DNA from: Brassica napus
Taxonomy: Eukaryota; Streptophyta; Magnoliopsida; Brassicales; Brassicaceae
Assembly (NCBI RefSeq): GCF_020379485.1
Contig: NC_063452.1
Span: 54,713,377-54,777,376 of the forward strand
Direction of reading: 5' to 3'
DNA length: 64,000 nucleotides
Shown: positions 20,990 through 32,130 of the stretch, one piece after another
How positions within the stretch are numbered: position 1 is the stretch's first letter
Layout: each line of letters opens with the position of its first letter
Position numbers and translations under genes: made by a program
The notes under the pieces: generated by a model
What the model saw: only the letters and a program-made list of their open reading frames with translations
Database searches by the model: none
What the model was told of the DNA's origin: nothing

Positions 20990-23900
20990 AAGATTTTCAC
21001 AATCCGAGCCACGCCATCTACAACAGCAATGCCGGAGGACGATCTACGTCACTCACTCAACCAAAAATCCGGAAAGATGGTCGAAAGCCCCACTCTCACT
21101 GACACTTCGGCGCGAACTATAGAAAGCAGCAGTACGTTTATGGAGATCGATGGTGCGCCGCCTAGGATCAGTCGTTCCATAAGAAAGCTCAATGTTTCAG
21201 ACGCTAGACATGTCCTAGACGCAAAGAGAAAAGATCCACTCCATCGGCAAGACAAACTTAAACGGGAAATGTTGTCAAACGACCAATCCGGTTGTGTCGA
21301 GATGACGGATCTTCGAATTAAGCTTAACTCGAAGATCCCGGATCTTCGCGAAAAACTCAAACGATGCAAGATCGACCATTCGAAAGCGGAGCCAGAGCCG
21401 ATCGTTCCATACCAACGCAAGACTCAAGATCTGCGTACACGTCTCAATTCACTTAGAGCTGAACGAACGGTACGACCCGAGGAAGAGCACCAAGAGCAGT
21501 TTCAGCACTTGAACGTAATCATGGGAGGATCCCCTCCTGGCAACGACTCCGTCCGATCTGTGAAAGCGTTCCGACGGAAGGCAATCACAACTAAGCGCTG
21601 GCCTACCACTCCAGAGGCTAGTCCTCCAATCACCTTTTCTGCCGAAGACGCAGCAGGTGTCCACATGCCGCACAACGATTCACTCCTCGTTGACGTCGGA
21701 ATTAGTGACTGCACGGTCACCAAAGTCCTCGTGGACACTGGCAGTTCAGTCGATCTCATCTTTAAAAGAACACTCGTCAAGATGGGGGTAAGCCTCGACG
21801 ACATGAAACCTTCCGCGCGATCGCTAACAAGTTTTAACGGGTCAACCGAGACCATGCTCGGAACGATACGCTTGCGAGTGTACGCCGAAGGCATTGCCAA
21901 AAACGTCAAGTTCTCCGTCATCAACGTTCACGCTCCATATAACGCAATCCTGGGCACACCATGGATCCATGCGATGAAGGCTACCCCTTCGACCTATCAC
22001 CAATGTATCAAATTTCCTGGTAACGATGGACGGATCATTACTCTTCGGGGCGACCAAGCAGCTGCTCGATATCTCCTCGTCGCCGAGATAAAAAACCGCA
22101 AGGCAACTTCCCACGTTAACTCAGTCGCCAAACCAATCCAGAAGATATACCCTTTCAAGGAAGAGATTCTCGAGGTAACCATCGACGACAGTGACCAAAC
22201 CAAGATCGTCCGAGTCGGCGCCCACCTTCCCGACGACACGAAAGGCAAGATCATTTCGTTTCTCAGGGATAACGTCTCCACTTTTGCTTGGTCTACCTCC
22301 GACATGAAAGGGATCGACCCGGGCGTCACTACACACGAGCTCAACGTCGACCCAATCCGTCAAAAAAGGCGCAAGCTCGGCCCCGAACGATCAAAGGCCG
22401 TCAACGAAGAGGTCGACCGATTGCTGAACGCAGGTTCCATCACAGAAGTGAAGTATCCCGAATGGCTAGCAAATCCAGTCGTCGTAAAGAAGAAGAATGG
22501 CAAATGGAGGGTCTGCGTCGATTTCACAGACCTCAACAAAGCATGTCCTAAAGACAGCTTTCCTCTCCCTCACATTGATCGACTGGTCGAATCAACAGCG
22601 GGAAACGAGCTACTGACATTCATGGATGCTTTTTCCGGTTACAACCAAATAATGATGCATCCAGACGATCGAGAGAAAACGGCGTTCATCACTGACCGCG
22701 GGATATACTGCTACAAAGTAATGCCCTTTGGTCTAAAGAATGCTGGCGCGACGTACCAACGACTCGTCAATAAGATGTTCGCCGAGCGATTGGGAGCCAC
22801 AATGGAAGTGTACATTGATGACATGCTGGTAAAGTCCCAAAAGGCAACAGACCATATCGACCATCTCAAATATTGTTTCTTCATTTTGAACAAGTACGGG
22901 ATGAAGCTTAATCCAACGAAATGCACCTTCGGCGTAACATCCGGTGAATTCCTTGGATACATAGTCACTCAAAGGGGGATTGAGGCGAACCCAAAGCAGA
23001 TAACTGCCATCCTCGACCTTCCTAGTCCCAAAAACAGTCGCGAGGTACAACGGTTGACCGGTCGAATCGCAGCCCTCAATCGATTTATATCACGATCGAC
23101 TGATAAATGCCTCCCGTTTTACGACCTGCTGCGCGGCAACAAGAAATTCATTTGGAACGAACGCTGCGAGGAAGCATTCAAACAGCTCAAGCGTTATCTT
23201 ACGACGCCGCCCGTGTTGGCCAAGCCAGACAAAGGAGATACGTTATACCTGTATATTGCAGTCTCTGACGCGGCTGTGAGTAGCGTGCTCGTCAAAGATG
23301 AACGAGGCGAGCAACGCCCAATATTCTATACCAGCCAACGCATGGCGGACGCAGAAACTCGCTATTCGACACTCGAAAAGATGGCGCTGGCAGTTATGAC
23401 TTCAGCAAGGAAACTTCGGCCTTATTTCCAATCTCATTCGATCATCGTCCTGACAAACCTACCACTACGAACCGTCATGCAGAACTCCAATCACTCGGGT
23501 AGACTTTCGAAGTGGGCCATCGAGCTTAGTGAATACGACGTCACGTTTCAAAGCAAACCAGCCGCGAAGTCCCAAGTGTTGGCTGATTTTCTCATCGAGC
23601 TAACACCGGAACTCGAACAAGATTTACAACTGCCCGACGCCACCTGGATCTTGCACGTCGACGGGTTATCCTCCACTAAGGGCTCTGGAATCGGTATCCA
23701 CCTCCAATCCCCCACAGGCGAGTTGCTCCAGCAATCATTCCGACTTGGTTTCAAAGCATCTAACAACGAAGCAGAGTACGAATCCCTCATTGCTGGATTA
23801 CGCCTTGCGCAAGCAGTCCAAGCAAAGCGCATCCACGCCTACTGCGACTCTCAATTGGTTGCTAATCAATTTAGCGGGGACTACGACGCTAGGAACGAAC

Positions 23901-25408
23901 GAATGGACGCCTACCTTAAAGTTGTACAAGACCTAACCAAAACATTCGAGTCTTTTCAACTAACAAGGATTTCCCGCGGAGAAAACGTCTGTGCAGATGC
24001 TCTAGCGGCGCTTGGGAGCAACCCAAGAGATCAAGTAAAGCGGACCATCCCAATTCAACAGATTGACAAACCAAGCATCACTCTATCGCACGATGAGAGC
24101 GATCACGTAGTAGCAATCGACGCATCAGAAGAGATGGATACAAGCGAATCAAGCGATCGACCGTGTGACTGGCGAACCCCATTTATTCGTTTTCTTTCAG
24201 ACGGATCGCTTCCGCAAAACAAATGGGAGGCCCGTCGACTGAAAACCAAGAGTGCGAACTACGTTCTCATCGATGGGAGACTACATCGTTGGACCTCCGC
24301 CAAAGTCCTGTTAACATGCCTCGATGGAGAAGAAGCATCTCTTGCCATGGCCGAAACCCACGAAGGAGCGGCGGGGAACCATTCAGGTGGACGAGTGCTG
24401 GCCCTTAAAGTAAAAAGCCTTGGCTTTTACTGGCCAACAATGGTTGCCGATTGCGAGACATACGCACGCAAGTGCGACAAGTGCCAACGACATGCACCGG
24501 ACATACACAGTCCGACCGAAGTTCTACGAACTATGACAGCTCTCTACCCATTCATGCGCTGGGGGATGGATCTCATCGGACCAATGCCAAGTTCCAGGAA
24601 ACGAAAGTACGCCCTGATCATGACGGACTACTTCACCAAATGGGTCGAAGCGAAAGCACTCGTCCACATTACAGACAAGGAAGTCCAAAACTTTGTTTGG
24701 AAGAACATCTTTTGCAGGCACGGCCTTCCCTACGAAATCGTCACTGACAACGGCTCCCAGTTCATCTCTAGCAACTTCCGCGGTTTTCTGGAACGATGGG
24801 GGATCCGCTTAAACACGGCGACGCCTCACTACCCCCAATGCAACGGACAGGCCGAAGCCACCAACAAGACAATCCTGGATGGTATCAAAAAACGCTTGGA
24901 TCTCAAAAAGGGACATTGGGCCGACGAGTTAGATGGAGTTCTTTGGTCACACAGAACGACCCTACGGAGTGCGACCGGTTAAACACCATTTTCTCTGGCA
25001 TACGGAGTCGAGGCTATGGCTCCGGCGGAAGTCAACGTTACAAGTCTTCGCCGAGCGAAGATGCCGCACAACGAAGAACTCAACAGAGAAATGCTATGTG
25101 ACGCCTTGGACGCAATCGAAGAACGAAGAGACCATGCGCTGCTCCGAATCCAGAACTACCAACATCTGGCCGAATCTTATTACAACAAGAAGGTTCGCGC
25201 TCGACCGTTAGAACTCAACGACCAAGTCCTTCGCAAAGTATTCGAAAACACGAAAGAGTGGAAGGCCGGCAAGTTGGGAACAAACTGGGAAGGACCATAC
25301 AAGATAGTCGAGATCGTTAAGCCTGGTGTCTATCGATTGAAAACCTCTGCCGGCGACCCAGTACCACGAGCGTGGAACGCCGCCAACCTTCGGAAGTACC
25401 TCATCTGA
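20990..25408 (+). pseudogene. Gypsy element 2 pol: protease, RT, RNase H x2, integrase (one stop)
   Basis: Opens directly after the gag TGA in the same frame; first ATG at 21029. From that ATG: protease with VDTGSS near residue 235; RT with FTDLNKACPKD and YIDDMLV near 595; Ty3-type RNase H about 735-830; a second archaeal-type RNase H from LHVDG near 875 (NNEAEYESL, YCDSQLV, ENVCADALA); an HHCC zinc finger near 1110-1150; and integrase catalytic residues in MDLIGPMP, TDNGSQF and NGQAEAT. A TAA at 24980-24982 interrupts the integrase C-terminal part, after which the same frame continues to 25408. Apart from this stop the polyprotein is complete. Confidence 0.92.
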
Positions 25409-25417
25409 CCGTCTTCC

Positions 25418-25419
<2 letters not shown>

Positions 25420-25451
<32 letters not shown>
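25420..25451 (+). repeat. Poly-A run after pol
   Basis: About 32 consecutive A residues, 12 nt after the pol stop codon. A simple repeat within the element, not its 3' end. Confidence 0.85.
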
Positions 25452-25455
<4 letters not shown>

Positions 25456-25968
25456 GAATGACCTTACCATCACTTTCGCTTAGAGCCGAGCGAATGACAA
25501 TACGTCACTTTCGCCCAGCTCCAGACAGATGACACCACGTCTCTTCTGTCCAAACACCGAATGAGCACGTCTTCGTCACTTTTGCCTTAACTTATGGTGA
25601 ATGACCAAGACGCCGTTCGGGCAAATCGAACTACGATTGGCTTGATCCCTTTACCAGGGGTACGTAGGCAGCCTGTCATCAGGTCCAGCCATACTCCAAA
25701 CAAAAAAAAGGAGCGAATGACCTTACCATCACTTTCGCTTAGAGCCGAGCGAATGACAATACGTCACTTTTGCCCAGCTCCAGACAGATGACACCACGTC
25801 ACTTCTGTCCAAACACCGAATGAGCACGTCTTCGTCACTTTTGCCTTAACTTATGGTGAATGACCAAGACGCCGTTCAGGCAAATCGAACTACGATTGGC
25901 TTGATCCCTTTACCAGGGGTACGTAGGCAGCCTGTCATCAGGTCCAGCCATACTCCAAACAAAAAAAA
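25452..25968 (+). repeat. 259-bp tandem repeat, two units (element 2 spacer)
   Basis: Units start GAGCGAATGACCTTACCATC at 25452 and 25711. Each contains internal sub-repeats of the form 'CGAATGA...CACTTT' and the phrase GGTACGTAGGCAGCCTGTCA. No open coding signal. Confidence 0.88.
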
Positions 25969-25993
25969 AAAAACAAATACATAGGTTGGAGTC

Positions 25994-26659
25994 CTCACCA
26001 AAGCCACCGCGCGAACGCTTGTATGTCACTTCCAATCGACTCGGATAACTACACATCGCACGGCCCGGACTCACCATCAGCATCAATGGCAAATCCGTGA
26101 TAAAGCCCCATCAACAGGAGCTTCTCGGTCCTCCACTTTTGAGGCCAAAGTCGCCTAATTGGAGTACTCGCCAAAGACATGGCGCGAACGAAAGCTTCTC
26201 ACAACTCCATCAACGGAAGCTTCTCGCGGGTTTAAAACCCCATCATTTGCTCGATGGCCAAAGAAGCCTGAGATCATACATACACGACGACCACCAAGAA
26301 GCTCGAGCTTAAGTTCAAAGATCAACCTCACCAAAGGCACCGCGCGAACGCTTGTATGTCACTTCCGATCGACTCGGATAACTACACATCGCACGGCCCG
26401 GACTCACCATCAGCATCAATGGCAAATCCGTGATAAAGCCCCATCAACAGGAGCTTCTCGGTCCTCCACTTTTGAGGCCAAAGTCGCCTAATTGGAGTAC
26501 TCGCCAAAGACATGGCGCGAACGAAAGATTCTCACAGCTCCATCAACGGAAGCTTCTCGCGGGTTTAAAACCCCGTCATTTGCTCGACGGCCAAAGAAGC
26601 CTGAGATCATACATACACGACGACCACCAAGAAGCTCGAGCTTAAGTTCAAAGATCAAC
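25994..26659 (+). repeat. 333-bp tandem repeat, two units (element 2 spacer)
   Basis: Units start CTCACCAAAG(C/G)CACCGCGC at 25994 and 26327 and are nearly identical. Contains repeated short phrases such as CATCAACAGGAGCTTCTCGG and CATCAACGGAAGCTTCTCGC. Small open frames inside are probably incidental. Confidence 0.88.
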
Positions 26660-27044
26660 GGGCTCATTGCGCCAAAGTTCTTTTCGATCCTAAGATAAGT
26701 TCGCACATTGCTCGCAACTAGTCGTGGTCGCTTCTCTAGCAGCCTTACTCCAAAGGCTAATCTGCTCTTTGTCAAAAAGATGCACACATGACCTTGGCAC
26801 GAACCATTTCGGACCTCCATCACAAGAAGCTGAGATAACATATTACATAGAACTTAAAGGGAGAGCGTCTGAAACTAGGAGAATAAAGAAGATCCAAAAG
26901 ATACAACAACGGTTTCAAACCAAATGCAACAGCAAGCGGCCGACCAAAAGGAACAGAGTTCGGAGGCCATAACAAAAGGTGCTAAATAAAAAAAAAACAT
27001 AAGTAGTAAAACAACAACAGGGTAGCACGATCAACCCTTGAAGA
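26660..27044 (+). other. Element 2 spacer before antisense gene end
   Basis: Non-coding in both directions as far as can be seen. It holds the probable 3' untranslated region of the antisense gene. No clear terminator or poly-A signal was singled out. Confidence 0.5.
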
Positions 27045-29825
27045 CTATTCTTCAATGGCTACTTCCGACGAAACAACACTTCCTGCTTCCGCGACCCTCG
27101 CAGGCGCAGGAACCCCGAGACTGTCCTGAGTAACCGCACGACCATCGGACGTGACAGCCGCCGATCGACAGGCAACGGCCGGATCCAGAGCAGCGGTCGA
27201 ACTCTCACCACAAAGGAAAGGAGATCGAAGAGCCATCGCAGAATCAGAATCAACGGTGCCGAAGGTTGATCCAAACTGGTTCCCATAAGGAAGCAAGTCC
27301 CTACGAGGAGGTGAGAGAGCAAGATCGCGCTCCGCGATAACTTCAACACTAACGTTTTCTACCTCTTTCCTGAACTTCTCCTCGTTAGCAGTCAAAAGAT
27401 CTTTTAGTTGTTGTGGGACAGACAGTCCCTTGGTCTCCAATAAACTCAACGCGTCCAAGGTTCCAAGAGCTGTACCATGGAGTAGACGCTTCTCCTCCTT
27501 TTCATCTCGATCGGCAATATACTTCCGAAATTTGTCGAAACGCCTATTAGCCGCAGCAACCACGCAACTTCTCTCGGATAAAAGCTCGCGATTGCGAGAT
27601 TGTCTCGTGCGATCCATCGCTCTCTTCGTCTTCTCAAGTTCCTCGACCTTCTCCGCCTCTAGCCGAGAAATTATGTCTCGGGCGGTCTCTAACTCTTCCT
27701 CAAGATCCGCGGCCGTCTGGATCGCTTGCCGACGCTCGCGGGAATAGCGACCTCGCTCAGCGGCCAGCTCCTTATCCCTATTGTGCTTCTCCTTTCTAGC
27801 CGCTTCAAGCCCAGCCTCTTTTATCTTGATCGTCCCTTCCGCTTCCTTAAGATCCAATGTCAACTTCTGCAAAGCTTTTTCGTATTCCATCACGAGAGCA
27901 TTCTTCCGAGCAGCAGCCTGGACCAAGAGAAAGCCAAAAAAAAAAGGATCAATCGATGATAAGAAGATTGTCACCCAAAGGAACAAGATAAGTAAGCAAT
28001 CAAACACAATCCCTCAGACAAATGTCTACCTCCGCATCCGCACGAAGTGATTCAGCAATTTTGTCTGCAAACGCAAACTCAGAAACAGATAGAGTTGTCT
28101 GCATCCCACCGTCGATCGGACGAGTCACCTCACCAGGCTCCCGGGCCTCCCCTCCCGACGACTCATCTCCGGGCGGACCCGTAAAACCCTCTATGGGAGC
28201 AACTTCATCACCTTCTTCCACCTCGTCACCACCCATTGGTTCGAGTTGCGTTTGAGCAGCCTCAGTTTCATCTCCATCCGAAGGAGGGTCAGCCGTCACC
28301 TCTTTGGAAGACTTAGTCCTCTTTCTCTTTTTCTTCGGCAGACGAACGTCAACGGGTCCCTCGACGCCAGAATCAACTGTAACGATCACCGGCGCTGGCG
28401 CCCGATCAATCGATGTATCCGCAACTGCGCTGCCCGTCCCATCCATGTTCGCTGAAGGGCCGAAGTTTGCGTCCCTCAGTTGAGCAGCCAAGATCTCGCT
28501 GTAGTCTGGATACACTCTAGAAGGAGTTCCCATGATCGGAAGTTTTAGTCTTTTCTTCCCCTTCGGTTCCTCGCAAGGAATGTCCGCCGCCCAATCGACT
28601 GCCAAAACAAAAAGAGAGGGAAAGATATATAAAAAAAAAAAAAAAAACAGGAAGAGATAATGACAATCAATTGATTGGTCGAGAAGAGAGGAGAAATAAA
28701 AAAAAAATATATATAAAAGAGACGAACCGTTAGCGATGCGTCTTCGTTGACGACGAATTCTTTTGCGGTCAAAGTCCTTCCACTCTTGGGATCGGAGCAC
28801 GACAATCTTCGGTAAGTCCCTCCGAAAAGCGTCCCAAGGACCAAAGGTGTTTGGATGACCAACTGCAAAAAAGAAAAATTTAAAAGAAAAGTTAGAATCA
28901 ACCCCACGACGAGGAACAGGTCGACACAAGACGATCTACCAATGCTGCTACTCCATAAAACCCGGCGATCGACTTCTAGCGGCTCAACGAATCCATCATC
29001 GTCTGCTTTGACATAAAAATAAGAGCGTTGCCATCTCTTAGTCTTGATAAGGGGACTGGTAAAGACGTTCAAACCCGACCTCATCTGCACTGAGTAAAGC
29101 CCATTTGGTTTTGGCTGAACTTGTGTTAGTTCCTCGAAAATGCGAACGGTCAACGACACGTCAATCTCCGCCGCCATAACCATCAACGAAACAGCGATCC
29201 TGATCGCCCCGTTCATAAGCAGACTGATGGCGATCCCTCGCCGAAAACAATAGGAGGTGATCAAACGAGGAATCGGAAACCACAACCTCGAGTCCTCCCC
29301 GAAAAATGATTCGTAAACACAGCAGTATCCGACCGGCGGACTCCACGGACGCTGATCTGATCTCGGGATCATGAAAGTGACGCCGGATGCTCGGTTCGCT
29401 TCCATCAACAAGGAAACCCCTTCCAAAGTAGAATGAGTAGGGGCAACGTCACCCCAATCCTGCCCATCTAGTCCCCGCGACCGATCAAACGACGGGGCCA
29501 GATCTGGAAGTTCTTCAATTGTTCCATCACAACAAAAACGGAACGGAGTCAGTCGCTCGGTCGGCGAAGGAACAGATCTTCGCGATGACTGCCCCGCAGC
29601 CTCGGAGTTGCTCGAGCGCTTTCCGGCGGGCCCAATCTTGGCCGGACGAGAGTCGCGCGCAAGATGCCCAACGCCTCCATCGCCACCACTCGCCGCAGAG
29701 TGCTCGCGATCGACCGTAAGACATCGCTTACCTTCGCTTCCATCAAGCGGTTCTTCAGTACCAGCCCCCGAATCGACGGATCGAACAGCCTTGTCGCCGC
29801 AATTAACCCTAATCGCCAGATCCAT
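27045..29825 (-). CDS. Antisense accessory gene of element 2 (four exons, about 820 aa)
   Basis: Inferred coding exons on the reverse strand: 29825-28940, 28862-28728 (135 nt), 28598-28030 and 27917-27045. All introns are GT-AG with phases that join cleanly (886, 135, 569 and 873 nt; 2463 nt in total). Exon 1 encodes an acidic N-terminus and a domain resembling the putative gypsy-type transposon domain (PF04195), with ASGVTFMIPRSDQRPWSPPV and RLWFPIPRLITSY. Exon 2 starts VGHPNTFGPWD. Exon 3 has KKKRKRTKSSK, a probable nuclear signal, and acidic stretches. Exon 4 is a long Glu/Lys/Arg-rich coiled coil ending in VAIEE. The ATG at 29825 is the first in frame. No stop or frameshift is seen. Function unknown; chromatin or regulatory roles are speculation. 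Pol lies on the opposite strand upstream. Confidence 0.78.
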
Positions 29826-30064
29826 CCGTTTAAGAGCGATCGATGGCACGCGTAGAGTACCCAAGACCGATCGATCGACTCTCAATCGATCGTGAGAAAA
29901 GCCTAATCTGATCAGAAACAACAAACCTTCCTCCTCAACGGGCGATCGACCAATCGATCCCGAAAATAAAAAAAAAATGGAAATCGCAAGGGAGAGAGGG
30001 AGAAAGGGCGAGAGAAAGTACCTTTGGGTTTGAAGAGAAGTGAAGAAATAAGAGATTAAGACCT

Positions 30065-30072
30065 TATTTATA
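30065..30072 (-). promoter_or_regulatory. TATA box of element 2 antisense gene
   Basis: TATAAATA on the reverse strand. About 45 nt downstream (plus 30013-30024) AAAGGTACTTTC looks like a 5'-UTR splice donor, and CTGATCAG near 29911 could be the matching acceptor before the ATG at 29825. Element 1 shows the same arrangement. Confidence 0.6.
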
Positions 30073-30406
30073 GCTAAAGTAACGGGCTTTGGAGATAATA
30101 CTGTTATTAGGCCTTTTCGGGCCCAGATTATTACACTCAGATCCTGTTATTAGGCCAACGAGGGCGACGCTCCAGACTTCCGCGCGATATGCGGCATAAG
30201 AGGCGACCAATCGATAGGAAAAGACCAGACGGTCAATCGATCGCCAAAGGGAATCGTGAAAACATCAGGGTTGTTCGTTGATTGCTTGATCACCTAGGGC
30301 GGCGGTTGTCTAACCGATCAATGAACTCCAACAATAGACAAGACCGAATCCATTATCCTCAGAACCAATTCATGACATTCCACTGCGAAGACCAATGTTT
30401 ATTCGC

Positions 30407-30433
30407 AAGCGGACTGGGGGGGGGGGGGCTTAC
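30407..30433 (+). promoter_or_regulatory. Polypurine tract of element 2
   Basis: GCGGACTGGGGGG followed by more G, then CTTAC, directly before the 3' LTR. The G-run is longer than in element 1 but otherwise equivalent. Confidence 0.7.
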
Positions 30434-31006
30434 TGTTAGAGAGGAATTTAGCATTCTGACACAAGGCCCGTCGGTTAATAAGATTCGGACCAATCTTATC
30501 AGAAGACTAACCAGGATCTAACATGACGATCGGTGTTGGAATCCAAGCTAATCATTTGGGCCTCCCGATCAACTGGATCAGTCTTGGATCATCAGGCCAT
30601 CGCTCGATCGACTCAGCCTCACGATCAAATGACCGACTGGACCAGTATCGGCCCATCAAGCTATCGCTCGGCTGGACAGCCCATTAAACATCAAATTAAG
30701 CTCAAACTGCCAGGGCGAACGAGTGAGAGACATGTAGAGCCTATAAAAGGAGAACGAATGGAAGGAAGGAAGGGATCCGCAAATAGACACTAAGAGATTG
30801 ACGGCAAGATCTAGGGTTTACGATCAATCGCCTTGCTTAGTGTTTCTGTCTGAGCCTTTCAACAAAGCTCCGACCTTTTCCTTCTTTCTCTAATCTCTTT
30901 GTAACCTCGACTGTTTACCTCATATTGTGAATAGAACGTCTTTGTAAGACCCACTAAAACCGAGTTCATTTCACTATCATTAAACCTACCAAACTCGTAT
31001 TCAACA
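30434..31006 (+). repeat. 3' LTR of Gypsy element 2
   Basis: 573 bp, TGTTAGAGAGG to ATTCAACA, followed by GCTGT, the target duplication. TATAAAAG at 30742-30749. Confidence 0.93.
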
Positions 31007-31011
31007 GCTGT

Positions 31012-31237
31012 GACGAACATTAAAGTAATGATATCTGGCGGGAAAAGGAAGAAGTTGTCGACGTACAAGCCAGGATCGGAGATTGCTATTGTGTCTTTAG
31101 GGAGGAAAGACTCTGTGGCTCAGTTTCCTTTTGTGACAGTGGTTGGTTGCCTCCCTGGTTTGATCAAGTCCAAGGATTTATTTGTAGGGAAGACGAGGAA
31201 GGCAAGAGGACTAAGTCCTAAACTTGTACAAGGTTGA
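31012..31237 (+). pseudogene. AIF-like gene, last exon (3' part)
   Basis: Resumes after the GCTGT duplication and is open to TGA at 31235-31237. Encodes the conserved C-terminus of the family (ISGGKRKKLSTYKPGSEIAI, ending LSPKLVQG). The intact state of this exon suggests the gene died recently. Confidence 0.85.
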
Positions 31238-31480
31238 GTTGTTTAGTGGTGTATCTCAGAGGTTTCATCTTGGGAGAGATAGAGATGCTTTGTGAACATA
31301 TGTAATCATGGTTGTGTTGTGCTTGTGTGTGTTGATCTCATTGTCTTAGTGTGGAGTGAGTGTTGGTTTGTTTATGTTGTTTGTGTGTATCTTGATGTAT
31401 AATAATGGATTTATTTTGAGTTTCAGTTTTCTTTTACCTATGATTTCAATTTTTCTTCATTAACTAAACCGGAAAAATTC
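31238..31480 (+). other. Probable 3' UTR of AIF-like gene
   Basis: T/G-rich non-coding sequence directly after the stop codon with AATAATGG near 31401. Typical plant 3'-UTR composition; no other gene seen. Confidence 0.5.
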
Positions 31481-31492
31481 ATATATAATAGT

Positions 31493-32130
31493 AGGGGTGG
31501 GCGTTCGGGTACCCGTTCGGGTTCGGGTCGGGTATTTCGGATTTTCGGGTATTTCGGTATAGAGGTATAGAACCCGTTCGGGTATTTCTATACTTCGGAT
31601 CGGGTTCGGTATTTTTAGTTCGGATTCGGTTATTTCGGATCGGGTTCGGATATTTAGATTTTGAAAAAAAAATTAAATTTTTCATTTCTCAAATTTCTTG
31701 TATTTAAAAATATAACTTTCACTTAACTAATTTTTTATTTTTAATAGATTGAATGGTTAATAGATTTTGACATAACATTTTGAAACTAAAAAAACATTAA
31801 TTTGGTTATTGTTTTTAAATTTTGGATGTGACTTTTTGTTAATTTTTGAAATAAAAAAATTTGACATGCATTTTAAGTGAGTAGCAAATATTTTTACGTA
31901 ACTGTATGTATATCATATGAACTTAAAGTATGTGTAGTATCAATATAAATATTTTATATAAAATGAGAGATGTAAACTAGAAATATAAGGTTAATTAAAC
32001 ATATATTCGGTTATTTTTGGATATCCATTCGGGTTCGGGTATCCAATCTCTCCTAATTCAATACCCGTTCGGATATTTTACTATTTCGGTTCGGGTTTTT
32101 CGGATATCGGGTTCGGATACAAGTTTGAAA
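31493..32130. repeat. TTCGGGT-rich dispersed repeat
   Basis: Two clusters of imperfect TTCGGGT/TTCGGAT motifs (31498-31660 and 32007-32125) bracket an AT-rich core. Similar 'GGGTTCGGGTATTTCGG' repeats are common in Brassicaceae genomes; the class of parent element is not clear from the ends. No protein coding is supported. Confidence 0.6.

Larger units (their letters stand above)
18843..31006 (+). mobile_element. Gypsy/Tat-type LTR retrotransposon (element 2), nearly intact
   Basis: LTRs of 572 and 573 bp flank complete gag and pol on the + strand and an open antisense gene on the - strand. Target duplication GCTGT lies at 18838-18842 and 31007-31011. The LTRs differ at about six positions by eye, so it is younger than element 1. 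Defects seen: a TGA between gag and pol, which may be natural, and one nonsense codon in the integrase region. Total length about 12.2 kb. It is related to element 1 in gag-pol, PPT and antisense gene, but the LTRs differ, so it is a separate family of the same lineage. Confidence 0.94.
7211..31237 (+). pseudogene. AIF-like FAD/NAD(P)-binding oxidoreductase gene, broken by retrotransposons
   Basis: Family role: flavoprotein pyridine-nucleotide oxidoreductase of the AIF/AIFM2 (FSP1) type, which transfers electrons from NAD(P)H to quinone-like acceptors; the plant members are poorly characterised. Seen here: first-exon remnant ending DADVTLIDQ (7232-7258 plus the next exon base), introns with GT-AG borders at 7259-7341 and 7599-7863, the second dinucleotide-binding motif GGGPSG near 7905, and the FAD motif FAIGDIT near 18692. 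Exon 3 is interrupted at 8235 by Gypsy element 1 and resumes at 18611. Exon 4 is interrupted at 18842 by Gypsy element 2 and resumes at 31012. The first about 20 codons are replaced by a Copia fragment. A 29-bp duplication (8150-8207) and a one-base loss near 18810 also shift the frame. It lies next to the PNT1-like gene, as I recall for Arabidopsis. Confidence 0.88.

Noticed and set aside
25016..25408. Separate small gene after the element 2 pol stop
   Set aside because: Same frame as pol and homologous to the integrase C-terminus of element 1; it is the rest of pol after one nonsense codon.
26097..26645. Two similar 71-aa open frames (26097 and 26430)
   Set aside because: They are the same stretch of a 333-bp tandem repeat; no domain or coding signature.
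28545..29924. Single 459-aa reading of the element 2 antisense exon 1 region
   Set aside because: It reads through intron 1 at 28939-28863, where translation turns hydrophobic and Phe-rich; the spliced model with matching phases fits better. The upstream TTG at 29924 is not a normal plant start.
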